33,273 nt of DNA. Origin: Prevotella conceptionensis 9403948. Lineage in GTDB: Bacteria > Bacteroidota > Bacteroidia > Bacteroidales > Bacteroidaceae. Below, in pieces: positions 25,822-33,273 of this stretch (position 1 is its first letter; every line of letters begins with the position of its first letter). Under the pieces are notes generated by a model. It had not been told where the DNA came from, did not search any database, and saw only the letters and a program-made list of their open reading frames with translations. A program made the translations under genes and the position numbers. The stretch spans positions 193,527-226,799 of the forward strand of contig NZ_HE999446.1 in the NCBI RefSeq assembly GCF_000312305.1. Direction: 5' to 3'.

Positions 25822-27402
25822 ATGTGCGCCCAGAAACAACACTCCATTTTCGCGCTGCTTGCCCTAACCTTGCTGATGTGCGCCTGCCATAACCGCACAC
25901 TGTCTAGACTGGAGCAGATAGACTCGTTGTTAAGTCAAGACAACGTGGAGAAGGCCTACACGCTTGTGCAGGCCATACCCATACACGAAATGGAAAACAG
26001 CGATGAAATGGCCTATTTTACGCTGCTTAAAACCGAAGCTACCTACCGAAACATGATTTCAATCGACAACGACTCGATAGACATCTCCGTGTTTTATTAC
26101 GAACAACACGGGCCCAAAGAACAGCTGGCGCGCGCATACTACTACAAGGCATGCATCCTTTTCTTCAACCGCAACAACGTTACTGCCGCCATAAAACTGC
26201 TGAAAAGAGCCGAAAACACCGCCAAAGGGCATGGCGGATTGGCCTTGATGCACAAAATTTTCTCTACACTAAGCTACATCAACCTCTGCACCAAAAACTA
26301 CAACACGGCACTGAATTATGCCGAAAAGGCGCGCGGCATGGCTACACGCGCCAACAACGACCTGTGGATGGCGTACAGCCTCTCCTATATCGCCAATGCG
26401 TACAGCGGACTGGACATGCCCGACAGCAACCTGAACTACCTGCTTAAAGCGCTTAAGCTGTACAAACACCTCGACACCGAAAGCCAAACCGTGCTGCTGG
26501 CCAACATCAGCGACGTGTACAGCCAGAAGGGAGACACGGTGAAATCGGCCAAATTCATACTTCGCGCACTAAAAGAGCGACCCGACAGCTACACGTACAC
26601 CATTCTTACCGACCTATATATCCGGCAAGGACAATATCAAAAGGCATTCGACCTGCTGCAAAAAGCCCTGGCAAGCGACGACGTGTACACACGCGAGAAA
26701 GCCCTTTACAACCTTTTCAAACTGAAACAGAAAATGGGCGACTACGTGGGAGCTGCCAACACGGCCGACTCGCTGCTCATTTTCAAAGAAAAACAACAAA
26801 AGGAATGGCAGGCCAACAACGTCTACGAAATACAAAACAGATTCGACATCGAGGCCAGCGAGCGCGAAATACGCTCGTATCGCATTTACATCACTTGCTT
26901 GGCCTTGGTGCTGGTACTGTCGGTCATCACCTTGGTGCTGTACCATAAGTATAAGGTGGCCAGAGCCAAGCGCAGCATCTTGGAGAAACGACTGCTCATT
27001 AGCGAATACAGCGACCGCATTGACCAATTTAAAGTGTCGCAAACCGAGGCCAATAAAGAACTGAACTCGCTCAGACAAAGGGTGAACAACCTTAAAGATA
27101 AAGAACTGAAAGTGCTGAGCAACGGCAAGCTGCTGTACGAAAGCATACTGCAAAACCATTCCACCGTACATTGGAGCACGAACGATTTCGCCGATTTCAT
27201 CGAGTATTTTAAGTTTGCCGACCCAACATTCATGCTTTCGTTAGACAACACTTACAACAACCTTTCTACCCGTCAATACCTCTTCCTCATCGTAACGGGT
27301 AAGTTGGGAAAAAGCGAAACTGATGTCGGCGACATCCTGGGAATTAGTCCAGGTAGCGTGCGCTCTATCAAGAGCCGCATCAAAACAAAAAAGAAATCAT
27401 AG
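25822..27402 (+). CDS. TPR / membrane / HTH transcriptional regulator
   Basis: A 526-residue protein from the ATG at 25822 (MCAQKQHSIFALLALTLLM, then CACHN), which gives a clean lipoprotein-like signal; the frame extends upstream to 25777. In order: signal, TPR repeats (~30-330, e.g. QLARAYYYKACILFF, YNTALNYAEKARGMA, YQKAFDLLQKAL), one membrane helix (~353-375, ITCLALVLVLSVITLVLY), a coiled coil (~380-440), and a C-terminal helix-turn-helix of the LuxR/sigma-region-4 kind (~480-520, LSTRQYLFLIVTG...DVGDILGISPGSVRSIKSRIK). This layout, sensor outside and DNA-binding domain inside, is common beside SusCD operons in Bacteroidetes. It is divergent from susC and is the likely regulator of that operon. 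Confidence 0.88.
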   Translation: MCAQKQHSIFALLALTLLMCACHNRTLSRLEQIDSLLSQDNVEKAYTLVQAIPIHEMENSDEMAYFTLLKTEATYRNMISIDNDSIDISVFYYEQHGPKEQLARAYYYKACILFFNRNNVTAAIKLLKRAENTAKGHGGLALMHKIFSTLSYINLCTKNYNTALNYAEKARGMATRANNDLWMAYSLSYIANAYSGLDMPDSNLNYLLKALKLYKHLDTESQTVLLANISDVYSQKGDTVKSAKFILRALKERPDSYTYTILTDLYIRQGQYQKAFDLLQKALASDDVYTREKALYNLFKLKQKMGDYVGAANTADSLLIFKEKQQKEWQANNVYEIQNRFDIEASEREIRSYRIYITCLALVLVLSVITLVLYHKYKVARAKRSILEKRLLISEYSDRIDQFKVSQTEANKELNSLRQRVNNLKDKELKVLSNGKLLYESILQNHSTVHWSTNDFADFIEYFKFADPTFMLSLDNTYNNLSTRQYLFLIVTGKLGKSETDVGDILGISPGSVRSIKSRIKTKKKS

Positions 27403-27485
27403 TCCAAGCGCACGTTGGTTTTACAAACAGGCACAGGCCTTTAAGAGGAGAAATTGCGCTTTTTACAGAAGAACAAAAAACATAT

Positions 27486-27659
27486 ATGACGTCGTTTTGT
27501 CCCTTTCAGAAGTTATTTCCCGTATTTAAGGCCTCAGCCTTTTCCGCATCGGGTATCTTTCTCTGCGCAGATGCAGGCTTTGGTGCTGAACAAATATATG
27601 AATGGACCCATATAGAAGTGTTTGAAATAGGTCCAACACCACACAAACTAGCTGGGTGA
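27486..27659 (+). CDS. Doubtful 57-codon ORF, open on both strands
   Basis: The plus strand encodes MTSFCPFQKLFPVFKASAFS and continues ADAGFGAEQIYEWTHIEVFE to a stop at 27659. The minus strand is also open across the same bases (27506-27712, ...PKPASAQRKIPDAEKAEAL). I recognise neither. Double openness suggests a conserved non-coding or relic segment rather than a gene. Confidence 0.25.
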   Translation: MTSFCPFQKLFPVFKASAFSASGIFLCADAGFGAEQIYEWTHIEVFEIGPTPHKLAG

Positions 27660-27684
27660 AATGGGGCTATATCGCATTTACAAG

Positions 27685-27692
27685 TAATTTTG
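27685..27692 (+). promoter_or_regulatory. Possible -7 box for the helical-repeat gene
   Basis: TAATTTTG, an exact TAnnTTTG match, 63 bp before the start codon at 27755. The partner -33 box is not evident. Confidence 0.4.
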
Positions 27693-27754
27693 CCGAAGAG
27701 AGAGAAAACCAAAATAACTTCAAAGGAGAAAAAGAAAAAGCGGAGGATTGTTAT

Positions 27755-28174
27755 ATGATTGACAACATAAAAGAATATATAAAATTAGCAGGCAGCAACA
27801 ACTTGGAAGATAATAATAGAACCAAAATGGAACCATTATCTTCCGAAGTAATCTCTGAGATAATTCATAATTATCCTGAAAGGAAAGCGTGGCTCGTTCA
27901 CAACAAACATATACCCATTGACGTACTAAGACTTCTTTGTACAGACAGCAACTCGGATGTTCGGTTTACGGTTGCTATGAAAAACAGAAATGACAGATAT
28001 ATATTTGAGACTTTGATGAAAGACCCTGATTTCTCAATTCGAATGGCTGTTGTAAGAAACAAGAAAATCCCAATGGATTTATTAAGAAGAATGGCAGATG
28101 ATAAGAGCGACAAAATAGCCACAGAGGCAATGAGGGTTTTAAAACTAAGGAATAAAAACCGTCTCGACCTTTGA
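27755..28174 (+). CDS. Small HEAT/LRV-like helical-repeat protein
   Basis: A 139-residue protein. I choose the ATG at 27755 (MIDNIKEYIKLAGSNN) because GGAGG stands 10 bp upstream, although the frame is open from 27656. It carries at least two to three degenerate helical repeats of the variant-leucine-rich/HEAT type: HIPIDVLRLLCTDSNSDVRF, then MKDPDFSIRMAVVRNKKIP, then MDLLRRMADDKSDKIATEA. No signal peptide, so probably cytoplasmic and protein-binding. The DNA is much richer in A and T than the genes around it, hinting at recent acquisition. It sits alone between the regulator and the right-hand repeat element. Function unknown. Confidence 0.7.
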   Translation: MIDNIKEYIKLAGSNNLEDNNRTKMEPLSSEVISEIIHNYPERKAWLVHNKHIPIDVLRLLCTDSNSDVRFTVAMKNRNDRYIFETLMKDPDFSIRMAVVRNKKIPMDLLRRMADDKSDKIATEAMRVLKLRNKNRLDL

Positions 28175-28260
28175 TATTCCAATAAACTGAAAGAAATCTG
28201 CCATCTTTGTGATGCCAATACAAGATAAACACGCCTCTCATATACGAAGTGCAGCACTTA

Positions 28261-28540
28261 TCAACTCTTTGGCTTATAAACTCCTTGGTTTATAAACTCA
28301 CGAAAGCCAAACCACTCCAGAAGAGATCAACTTAAAAATCATCAACTCAAAAACTAATCAACTTACAAACTCATCAACTTACAAACTCACAAACCCATCA
28401 ACTCATCAACTCAAAAACTCATCAACTCACAAACTCAACAACTCATCAACTCATCAACTCATCAACTCATCAACTCAAAAACCCATCAACTCAAAAACCC
28501 ATCAACTCAAAAACTCATCAACTCAAAAACTCATCAACTT
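28261..28540 (-). repeat. CATCAACTC low-complexity tract (right element)
   Basis: A long run of ACTCATCAACTCAAAA-type words, more regular than the left-hand tract. It includes at least four consecutive copies of CATCAACT near 28440-28480. Confidence 0.82.
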
Positions 28541-28883
28541 AGAATCTTAAATTCTTATTTTTTATTTTACAATCTCGTTCTAACTTCCACGTTGTTCTAG
28601 CGAAAAAACAGGCTCAAAAGTAGTTAAATTGATACCATTTCGAGTCTTTCACCCCTCTTACCCTGTCCATTTTTAAGAACAAAACCTGCATTTTGCACCA
28701 TTTTGCCTTTCTAGTTTGGGTGGCAACCCACGATTTTTCAAGTCCGATTACACCCTTTTAACCCCTAAAATTCCACTTTTCAACGGCAATTTTGCCCCTT
28801 TCAGTCATGTTTTTCATGGGTCTAAAAGGTTTTATTTATACCATTGCAGTGTATATTTATGCTTTTCGCCTTACATTTAGTGC

Positions 28884-29015
28884 CGTTTAGCACCGCATTT
28901 AGCACCATTTCACCTTGCGTTTTGCACCATTTCATGTCGTATTTTGCACCAAAACGCACTGCGTTTTGCACCATATTGCACTGCGTTTTGCACCAAAATG
29001 CACCGCACTTTGCAC
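28884..29015 (-). repeat. Six 22-bp palindromic bricks (right element)
   Basis: Units occupy 28884, 28906, 28928, 28950, 28972 and 28994 (22 bp each). The best reads CAAAACGCACTGCGTTTTGC on the plus strand, a near-perfect palindrome. The same number and period as in the left element. Confidence 0.85.
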
Positions 29016-29200
29016 CAAACAGCAAGAAAAACGGCTCAAATGGCAGGCCTTTGAAATAAATATTCATTTTATTGCATTCGCAGATTAGCCCCTTTCTTCA
29101 TCAAAAACAACCTTCGCGAGAATCGTTTTTTTGGGGCAAGGTGAACGATTGGTCGATAAAAAGGGCACTTATTATGTTAAAAATCATGCTGAAAATAAGA

Positions 29201-29680
29201 CAAAACAACTTTATGCACACACGCGGTCAACAGCACGGAAAAAGCGTGCCCTTACTACTGCCAGCATCAACAGCCCCGAAATAACGACTACAATAAACAC
29301 GTAATCAACCAACAATGCAACAAAAACGCCTTAATTAATCTTTTTTAATCTTCAATTTATATTACATTAAGAATTATTTTTGTAACTTTACAGCGATAAA
29401 ACAGTTGACAGGGGCGTACCCTCAAAACCTTCCGAGGCCTTTGCGCAAGCAAAAACGTAAGGCAGACGGCAGGCCATAGGCAGGAAAGGCCCCATACTGC
29501 ATCTACAAAGTGCCAAGCGAAGGCACAGCACAAGCCGATGCCGAAAGCCCACAAGCAACAGCGCACGGCCAACGAAAACCACTTGCACACCTATCAGGCG
29601 TTACCTGAACGGCACAATATTATATATTACACATGTGCGAGAAAAGGATAAAGAGAATAAAAAACGTACAAAATAAAACC
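29201..29680. other. Gene-free stretch between the right element and the TlpA-like locus
   Basis: No credible gene. The minus-strand frames at 29357-29590 lack context, and I see no repeats of note. A possible promoter box lies at 29375-29382. Confidence 0.4.
29375..29382 (+). promoter_or_regulatory. Possible -7 box upstream of the TlpA-like locus
   Basis: TATTTTTG fits TAnnTTTG and is followed by TAACTTTAC, a common downstream context. It stands more than 500 bp before the TlpA-like ATG, so it may serve a small RNA or the short ORF at 29681 instead. No clear -33 box. Confidence 0.3.
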
Positions 29681-29779
29681 ATGAAAAAGTTCAAGCCCAT
29701 AACAACATGCGCAATATTGGTCGCATCTGCCGCCAAAGGCTACACGCGTGTGCCTTGCCCCATCCTCAACAAGGGTTAG
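29681..29779 (+). CDS. Possible 32-residue small ORF
   Basis: ATG at 29681 follows an AT-rich leader (AAAATAAAACC) like that of real genes here. The peptide opens MKKFKPITTCAILVASAAKG, with a basic start and a short hydrophobic stretch, and ends TRVPCPILNKG. It is unrecognised. It may be a small peptide or a relic of an exported protein. Confidence 0.3.
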   Translation: MKKFKPITTCAILVASAAKGYTRVPCPILNKG

Positions 29780-29945
29780 GTTGTCGCCGGAAAGAGCGAT
29801 GAAATGGGACGATTTTAAGCCTCTCATAAATTCGCAGCAACAGAAAGCACTACCACTGCATCGCTAAACACACCTAAGCAAATACTACAAGGACAATGAA
29901 AGCAGCAGTGAAACAAAAGATATAACCACAAAAAAATAAAATACC

Positions 29946-31181
29946 ATGAACATCAAATACGCTTTAAGTCTATTGCTTATAGCCATAATAGGCGCAAGCA
30001 CAAAAGTAGCGGCACAGCTGCCCACACCCACACTCATACCAGAGAAGGAAACCTGCATCATACGCGGACAGATAACGTCGTTGGTGGCAGCAGGTGCCAA
30101 AGCAAAAGTAAAGAATGTGTCGCTATGCGTAGACTATGGCGACGGCAACCTGGTACAAGTGGCCTCGACCGTCACCAACAAAGGCCGTTTCCGCTTTAAC
30201 CGCGAAATAACGCCCACACATCCGTCCATGCTCTATTACATAACGGGGCTTGGAAAGGAAGGCATACCCTTTTGGGTGGAGCCTGGCGAAGTGAACATCG
30301 TAGTGCCAACAGCCAGTCAGGGGGGCAATGCCAAGGTGTCGGGACCAACAACCAACACGCTGTACCAAGCATATTTCGCTCTTGCGAATCAGCGCGACCG
30401 CGATTATAACGACTCGGTGGCAGCTCTGCAACGCAGCAAGGGAAACGACTTTATGGCAACTAATGCGGGCAGAGATGCACGACAGGCCTTGCGGGCAGCA
30501 GTTGAAAAGCAATGGATAGCCAACCGCAAGCAATTTGTGCTGGAACATAAGGACCTGCCACTGGCGCCGCTGCTTGTACAACGCGACTTGTTGCCGATAC
30601 TTGATAAGGAAAGCGTAGACCAATTGATGCAAGCCTTTTCGCCCAAGCTGGGCAAGCATCCCTATACGCGTTCGCTAAGCAATAACATTAAGGCGTTGAA
30701 CTTGGGCCAAGGAAAAGAAGTGCCCGACATACGCCTGCCGCTAGAAGATGGGCATGCGATACAACTCTACGACTTGCGCGGCAAACATGTGCTGCTAACG
30801 TTCTGGGCATCGTGGGCTCCGGGTTGCCTTGACGAGATGCAAAACATTAAACGCATATACGATGAAACGCGTAACGCCGCCGATAAGTTTGTCATGGTGA
30901 ACCTTTCTATCGACAAGGACAAGGAAACATGGAAACGTTCTGTTAAATCCTTGGGCATTAACCGCGACGGATGGCTGCAAGCCTACGACTCGCAAAACGA
31001 GGTGTCGCCTGCCGCCAAGCTGTTCGGCATCCGCGACATACCTAAGTGCATCCTTATTTCGCCCGATGGCAAGGCTATTTCGTTCACGCTGATGGGTATT
31101 GAGCTGTTTGCAAGGGTAAAACAAATTCTGGCTGGCGACTTGTACTACCTGCGAGATGAGAATGCAGAAGTAGGGAAATAA
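29946..31181 (+). CDS. TlpA-like thioredoxin-fold protein lacking the nucleophilic cysteine
   Basis: A 411-residue exported protein with a signal peptide at residues 1-24 (LLLIAIIGASTKVAAQ). An N-terminal DUF4369-like beta domain (~35-135) is followed by a helical linker and a C-terminal AhpC-TSA/TlpA-type thioredoxin fold (~255-400, VPDIRLPLEDGHAIQLYDL, VLLTFWASW). The active site reads WAPGC (290-294) where family members have WCxxC, so the first, nucleophilic Cys is Ala291 and only Cys294 remains. The cis-Pro loop (IRDIPKC) is kept. Ordinary disulfide exchange is therefore unlikely; a scaffold or binding role is possible. TlpA-like proteins are frequent companions of SusCD/PKD-like/M16 loci. 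Confidence 0.88.
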   Translation: MNIKYALSLLLIAIIGASTKVAAQLPTPTLIPEKETCIIRGQITSLVAAGAKAKVKNVSLCVDYGDGNLVQVASTVTNKGRFRFNREITPTHPSMLYYITGLGKEGIPFWVEPGEVNIVVPTASQGGNAKVSGPTTNTLYQAYFALANQRDRDYNDSVAALQRSKGNDFMATNAGRDARQALRAAVEKQWIANRKQFVLEHKDLPLAPLLVQRDLLPILDKESVDQLMQAFSPKLGKHPYTRSLSNNIKALNLGQGKEVPDIRLPLEDGHAIQLYDLRGKHVLLTFWASWAPGCLDEMQNIKRIYDETRNAADKFVMVNLSIDKDKETWKRSVKSLGINRDGWLQAYDSQNEVSPAAKLFGIRDIPKCILISPDGKAISFTLMGIELFARVKQILAGDLYYLRDENAEVGK

Positions 31182-31195
31182 GGGGATGGTTGTTG

Positions 31196-31252
31196 TCGGA
31201 CTAGTCGGACTGGTCAGACAAGTCCGACCGGTCCGGCCGGTCCGGCCGGTCC
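31196..31252. repeat. GC-rich hairpin and tandem block between convergent genes
   Basis: GTCGGACT (31204-31211) pairs with AGTCCGAC (31221-31228). It is followed by repeated CCGGTCCGG words to 31252, each self-complementary. It fills the gap between the TlpA-like stop and the stop of the convergent four-helix gene, so it may act as a two-way terminator, although no U-tract follows. Confidence 0.6.
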
Positions 31253-31253
31253 A

Positions 31254-31811
31254 TCATCCCCCATTCTCTTTCCTCCACTTCAGCCTAGCCTTTGTCATTT
31301 GCTCTCTTACTCCACCATTCTGTAAAAACTGCTTTTGTTGCTTGTCAATCAAATGTCGGAGCATATAAGTTGCTTGGTTGATAAGTGTTATACAGAGGTT
31401 AGCCAACTCCTCATCAGTCAACTTTGGCAGAAGTTTAGTGTACTCATGCCCGATGCGGTCACTGCTTGCATAGTGCCTCATCCGTTCAAATCGCGGATGT
31501 TCAGGTGTCCATTGCACCTTTCCCCGCACGCGAAGGTAGTCTTCATAATCAACAAGCAGTTCCTCTAAGCTAGCCTTTGCCACATTAGTTAGCTTTATTT
31601 CTGTTTCTGCCGAAGTAGTTGCGGCCTCACTTCCTTCGGCAATATTCTGCTTGCCCGACCGCGCAGCCTGAACCATTTGGTCGGTTGTGCGGTCGCGCGA
31701 GTTGAGAAAATGCGACACGAAATAGTAAGTGGCATCATATACTATGGTTGCCACTTGATAAACTCGAAGTTTACGATAACCTCCTTTTTGCTGCAAAAAC
31801 GGTTGTATCAT
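31254..31811 (-). CDS. Four-helix-bundle protein (S23/Avd-like family)
   Basis: A 185-residue cytoplasmic protein. The opening LRVYQVATIVYDATYYF and the stretch DQMVQAARSGKQNIAEGSEA are the family hallmarks (variant of QLxRAAxSxxxNIAEG). A charged C-terminal extension follows (MLRHLIDKQQKQFLQNGG), matching the 'four helix bundle suffix' subtype. Relatives include ribosomal intervening-sequence S23 proteins and the Avd partner of diversity-generating retroelements, but no reverse transcriptase or variable repeat is seen here. Function in this setting unknown. Its gene faces the TlpA-like gene. Confidence 0.88.
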   Translation of the reverse strand: MIQPFLQQKGGYRKLRVYQVATIVYDATYYFVSHFLNSRDRTTDQMVQAARSGKQNIAEGSEAATTSAETEIKLTNVAKASLEELLVDYEDYLRVRGKVQWTPEHPRFERMRHYASSDRIGHEYTKLLPKLTDEELANLCITLINQATYMLRHLIDKQQKQFLQNGGVREQMTKARLKWRKENGG

Positions 31812-31921
31812 GGCAGTAGAATAGATATAATTAGGCTACAGCAGGCCTTGCTTGCGCTTTGGGAGCCAAAGCACAAGCAAGAATACGCCCTACCGCTAAC
31901 CATTAAGCACCAATGGGCAGC

Positions 31922-32974
31922 TTACTTCACGATAAATTTAACCAGCAAACCGCGGTGATCTGTGGGCCATGTGCCGCCTTTGGGCAATAAAATGGGGTCG
32001 TCCCATTTATCCTGGGCAGGTTGCGAACGGCAGACACAGACGTTTGGGCCAAATATCTGGGCCTTGTCCACTTCCATACCACGCCCTTTATAATATATAA
32101 GGTCTATGCGTTCGCGTTCGTCGGCCTTTGGCGCCCAAGTAAGTTTCGACATCTCTGCCGCGATGTTAAAACACGGGTAGGTAAAGCCGGGATGCGTTAC
32201 GGGATTGGGGTATAACACGCGGTAACTATCCTTAAAGCCCGCGCGTTGTAGCATCGTCGACACGGTCCAAGGTATGGACATCCCGTTGTGATCGTATAGA
32301 TTGGCCGTGGCATGTATCCAATCGAGGTGTGAAGGTTCGTTGAAATCGCCGCCAAATACCACGCAACGCCCAGCTGCGATGTCGTGGCCAGCCTCGTTAA
32401 GGAAAATCTGTACGGCGTTGTCGCGCCACGACAAGTCGTTCAGGCGCAACACCTCGTCGATGCTTTCGGGCTTAGTTGTTTCTTTAAACGTATTGCCGTC
32501 ATAGCCACGAACGTTGTAATAGGCGCAATCCAGATAGTCAAGGTGCCCTGCGTACACGGCCACCTCAACGCCTTGAACCTTTGCCACCAGCTTATATATA
32601 CTGCCGTGGTCGCGGTTTTCGGAGAAGATGGGTCGCCAATCGATAATGGGGTGCTTGCTAAGCAGCCCCGAGTCCTTACTTCGGAAAGAATAATAGGTTA
32701 GCCCTTTTTCTTTCAATGCCTGACAAAGACGATGGGTAAAGTCAACGTCGTTGTAGTTGCGCACCTCGCTAAGCGTAACGAAGTCGGGCTGCAAGTTTTG
32801 CAATTCGCCAACAATGGCCTCGAAACCGCCAGGTATTAGCGTTCCTTCCTGCCAAATGTTCCATTGCAGAACAGTGAACTGAACTGCCCGCTTTGCTGCG
32901 CCTTGCGCATTTTTTTGTGCTGTTGCCGTGCAGACAAAGGCGGCCAACAGCATGATAATAACTAGTTTTTTCAT
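31922..32974 (-). CDS. Exported endonuclease/exonuclease/phosphatase-family protein
   Basis: A 350-residue protein with a signal peptide (MKKLVIIMLLAAFVCTATAQ). The EEP metal-dependent phosphoesterase fold is marked by VLQWNIW (Asn), VTLSEVRN (catalytic Glu), YAGHLDY (His/Asp), VVFGGDFNEPSHLDW (Asp/Asn), ERIDLIYYKG and, at the end, WPTDHRGLL (catalytic Asp-His). All key residues are present, so it is probably an active periplasmic or secreted phosphodiesterase. Substrates in this family range from nucleic acids to lipids and sugar phosphates, and cannot be told here. It starts about 80 bp after the partial oxidoreductase gene, same strand. Confidence 0.88.
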   Translation of the reverse strand: MKKLVIIMLLAAFVCTATAQKNAQGAAKRAVQFTVLQWNIWQEGTLIPGGFEAIVGELQNLQPDFVTLSEVRNYNDVDFTHRLCQALKEKGLTYYSFRSKDSGLLSKHPIIDWRPIFSENRDHGSIYKLVAKVQGVEVAVYAGHLDYLDCAYYNVRGYDGNTFKETTKPESIDEVLRLNDLSWRDNAVQIFLNEAGHDIAAGRCVVFGGDFNEPSHLDWIHATANLYDHNGMSIPWTVSTMLQRAGFKDSYRVLYPNPVTHPGFTYPCFNIAAEMSKLTWAPKADERERIDLIYYKGRGMEVDKAQIFGPNVCVCRSQPAQDKWDDPILLPKGGTWPTDHRGLLVKFIVK

Positions 32975-33023
32975 TGCATTATGTAATTAATGTTGAGTTG
33001 CCATTTCGCCATACATCACTCTT

Positions 33024-33039
33024 CTCTCCCTTTGGAGAG
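33024..33039 (-). terminator. Small hairpin between the oxidoreductase and EEP genes
   Basis: A 6-bp stem CTCTCC/GGAGAG with a 4-nt loop in the 80-bp gap, just after the oxidoreductase stop. No U-run follows on the minus strand, so termination is uncertain. Confidence 0.25.
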
Positions 33040-33056
33040 GGGTTGGGGTTGAGGTT

Positions 33057-33273
33057 TTATTCATCTTGTTCTTGGTCTACATGTTTGCTTTCAAGTCGCG
33101 GTGGCTGTTCAAGCACCCATCCTTCGTTATAGTTTTGGTTGTTAGGCAAGTTGGCATCCCCCACTCCACGCTCCATTAACGCTTGCAACTGGGGCAAGAA
33201 ATGGGTGTAAACCTGCCGTGGATAAGCCTTATTAGCATGACAAACTGCCGCGGCCATGCCTACAACTTCGCCC
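33057..33273 (-). CDS. C-terminal end of a probable FAD-dependent oxidoreductase
   Basis: The frame is open to the window edge, so the gene starts outside. The visible 71 residues begin GEVVGMAAAVCHANKAYPRQ and continue FLPQLQALMERGVGD. That is the pattern at the end of FAD-dependent oxidoreductases of the PF12831 kind, where the last Rossmann glycines are followed by a helix and a 'PR(E/Q)' turn. A tail (LPNNQNYNEGWVLEQP...) follows. The in-frame ATG at 33257 is internal. The identification rests on this short stretch. Confidence 0.6.
   Translation of the reverse strand, partial: GEVVGMAAAVCHANKAYPRQVYTHFLPQLQALMERGVGDANLPNNQNYNEGWVLEQPPRLESKHVDQEQDE

Larger units (their letters stand above)
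28187..29200 (-). repeat. Right copy of the ~1-kb non-coding dispersed element, inverted
   Basis: Read on the minus strand it follows the left copy (5655-6655) landmark by landmark, from TTTTCAGCA and AAGTGCCCTTTTTATC through GATTCTCGCGA, AATGAATATTTATTTCAA, the 22-bp bricks, CTAGAAAGGCAAAATGGTGC and TTCGCTAGAAC to the low-complexity tract and GAGAGGCGTGTTTATCTTGT. Similarity varies along the length: some 15-25 bp blocks are identical and others have drifted. The outer edges are approximate. Short frames inside (e.g. 28822-29067) follow the brick repeats and are not credible genes. Confidence 0.8.

Noticed and set aside
28822..29067. Overlapping ORFs with repeated Asn/Cys/Gly words
   Set aside because: They translate the 22-bp bricks of the right-hand element and occur on both strands.
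31254..31811. Avd accessory protein of a diversity-generating retroelement
   Set aside because: No reverse transcriptase, template repeat or variable repeat was seen nearby; the C-terminal suffix fits the standalone four-helix subtype.

Overview
The window looks like a chromosomal segment of a Prevotella-like Bacteroidales bacterium. The signs are two proteins with type IX secretion (T9SS) C-terminal sorting domains, a SusC/SusD (RagA/RagB) operon with its usual lipoproteins, promoters of the Bacteroidetes form TTTG-N19/20-TAnnTTTG, a TPR/membrane/HTH regulator, and long low-complexity intergenic DNA. Species is an inference; no rRNA or tRNA gene was seen.

Layout. 1-5.1 kb (+): the 3' part of a subtilisin-family protease and a 1237-residue leucine-rich-repeat protein, both with T9SS sorting domains, closed by a strong terminator. 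5.3-6.7 kb: non-coding DNA with a 66-bp tandem array and a ~1-kb repeat element. 6.7-11.8 kb: a compact type II-C-like CRISPR-Cas locus (array, cas2, cas1, cas9 on the minus strand; tracrRNA on the plus strand). 11.8-13.1 kb: low-complexity, apparently gene-free DNA. 13.1-24.9 kb (-): an outer-membrane uptake operon (susC, susD, DUF4843-type lipoprotein, PKD-like lipoprotein, exported Fn3-like protein) followed by an M16 zinc peptidase. 25.8-27.4 kb (+): the probable regulator. 27.7-28.2 kb: a small AT-rich helical-repeat protein. 28.2-29.2 kb: a second, inverted copy of the ~1-kb element. 29.9-33.3 kb: a TlpA-like protein without its nucleophilic cysteine, a four-helix-bundle protein, an exported endonuclease/exonuclease/phosphatase-family protein, and the 3' end of a probable FAD-dependent oxidoreductase.

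How the parts fit. The SusCD, lipoprotein, M16 peptidase and TlpA-like set resembles peptide-scavenging loci (RagAB of Porphyromonas gingivalis imports oligopeptides), with the TPR/HTH protein as the likely local regulator. The CRISPR-Cas locus is decaying. cas9 has a one-base frameshift just before its HNH catalytic motif, and cas1 survives only as its two ends after an internal deletion of about 200 codons. cas2, the array, the tracrRNA and two overlapping divergent promoters still look intact.

The most unusual non-coding feature is the pair of ~1-kb inverted elements about 22 kb apart. Each has a block of six 22-bp palindromic 'bricks' and a TTGATGAG-type low-complexity tract, and together they bracket the CRISPR-Cas and uptake loci.
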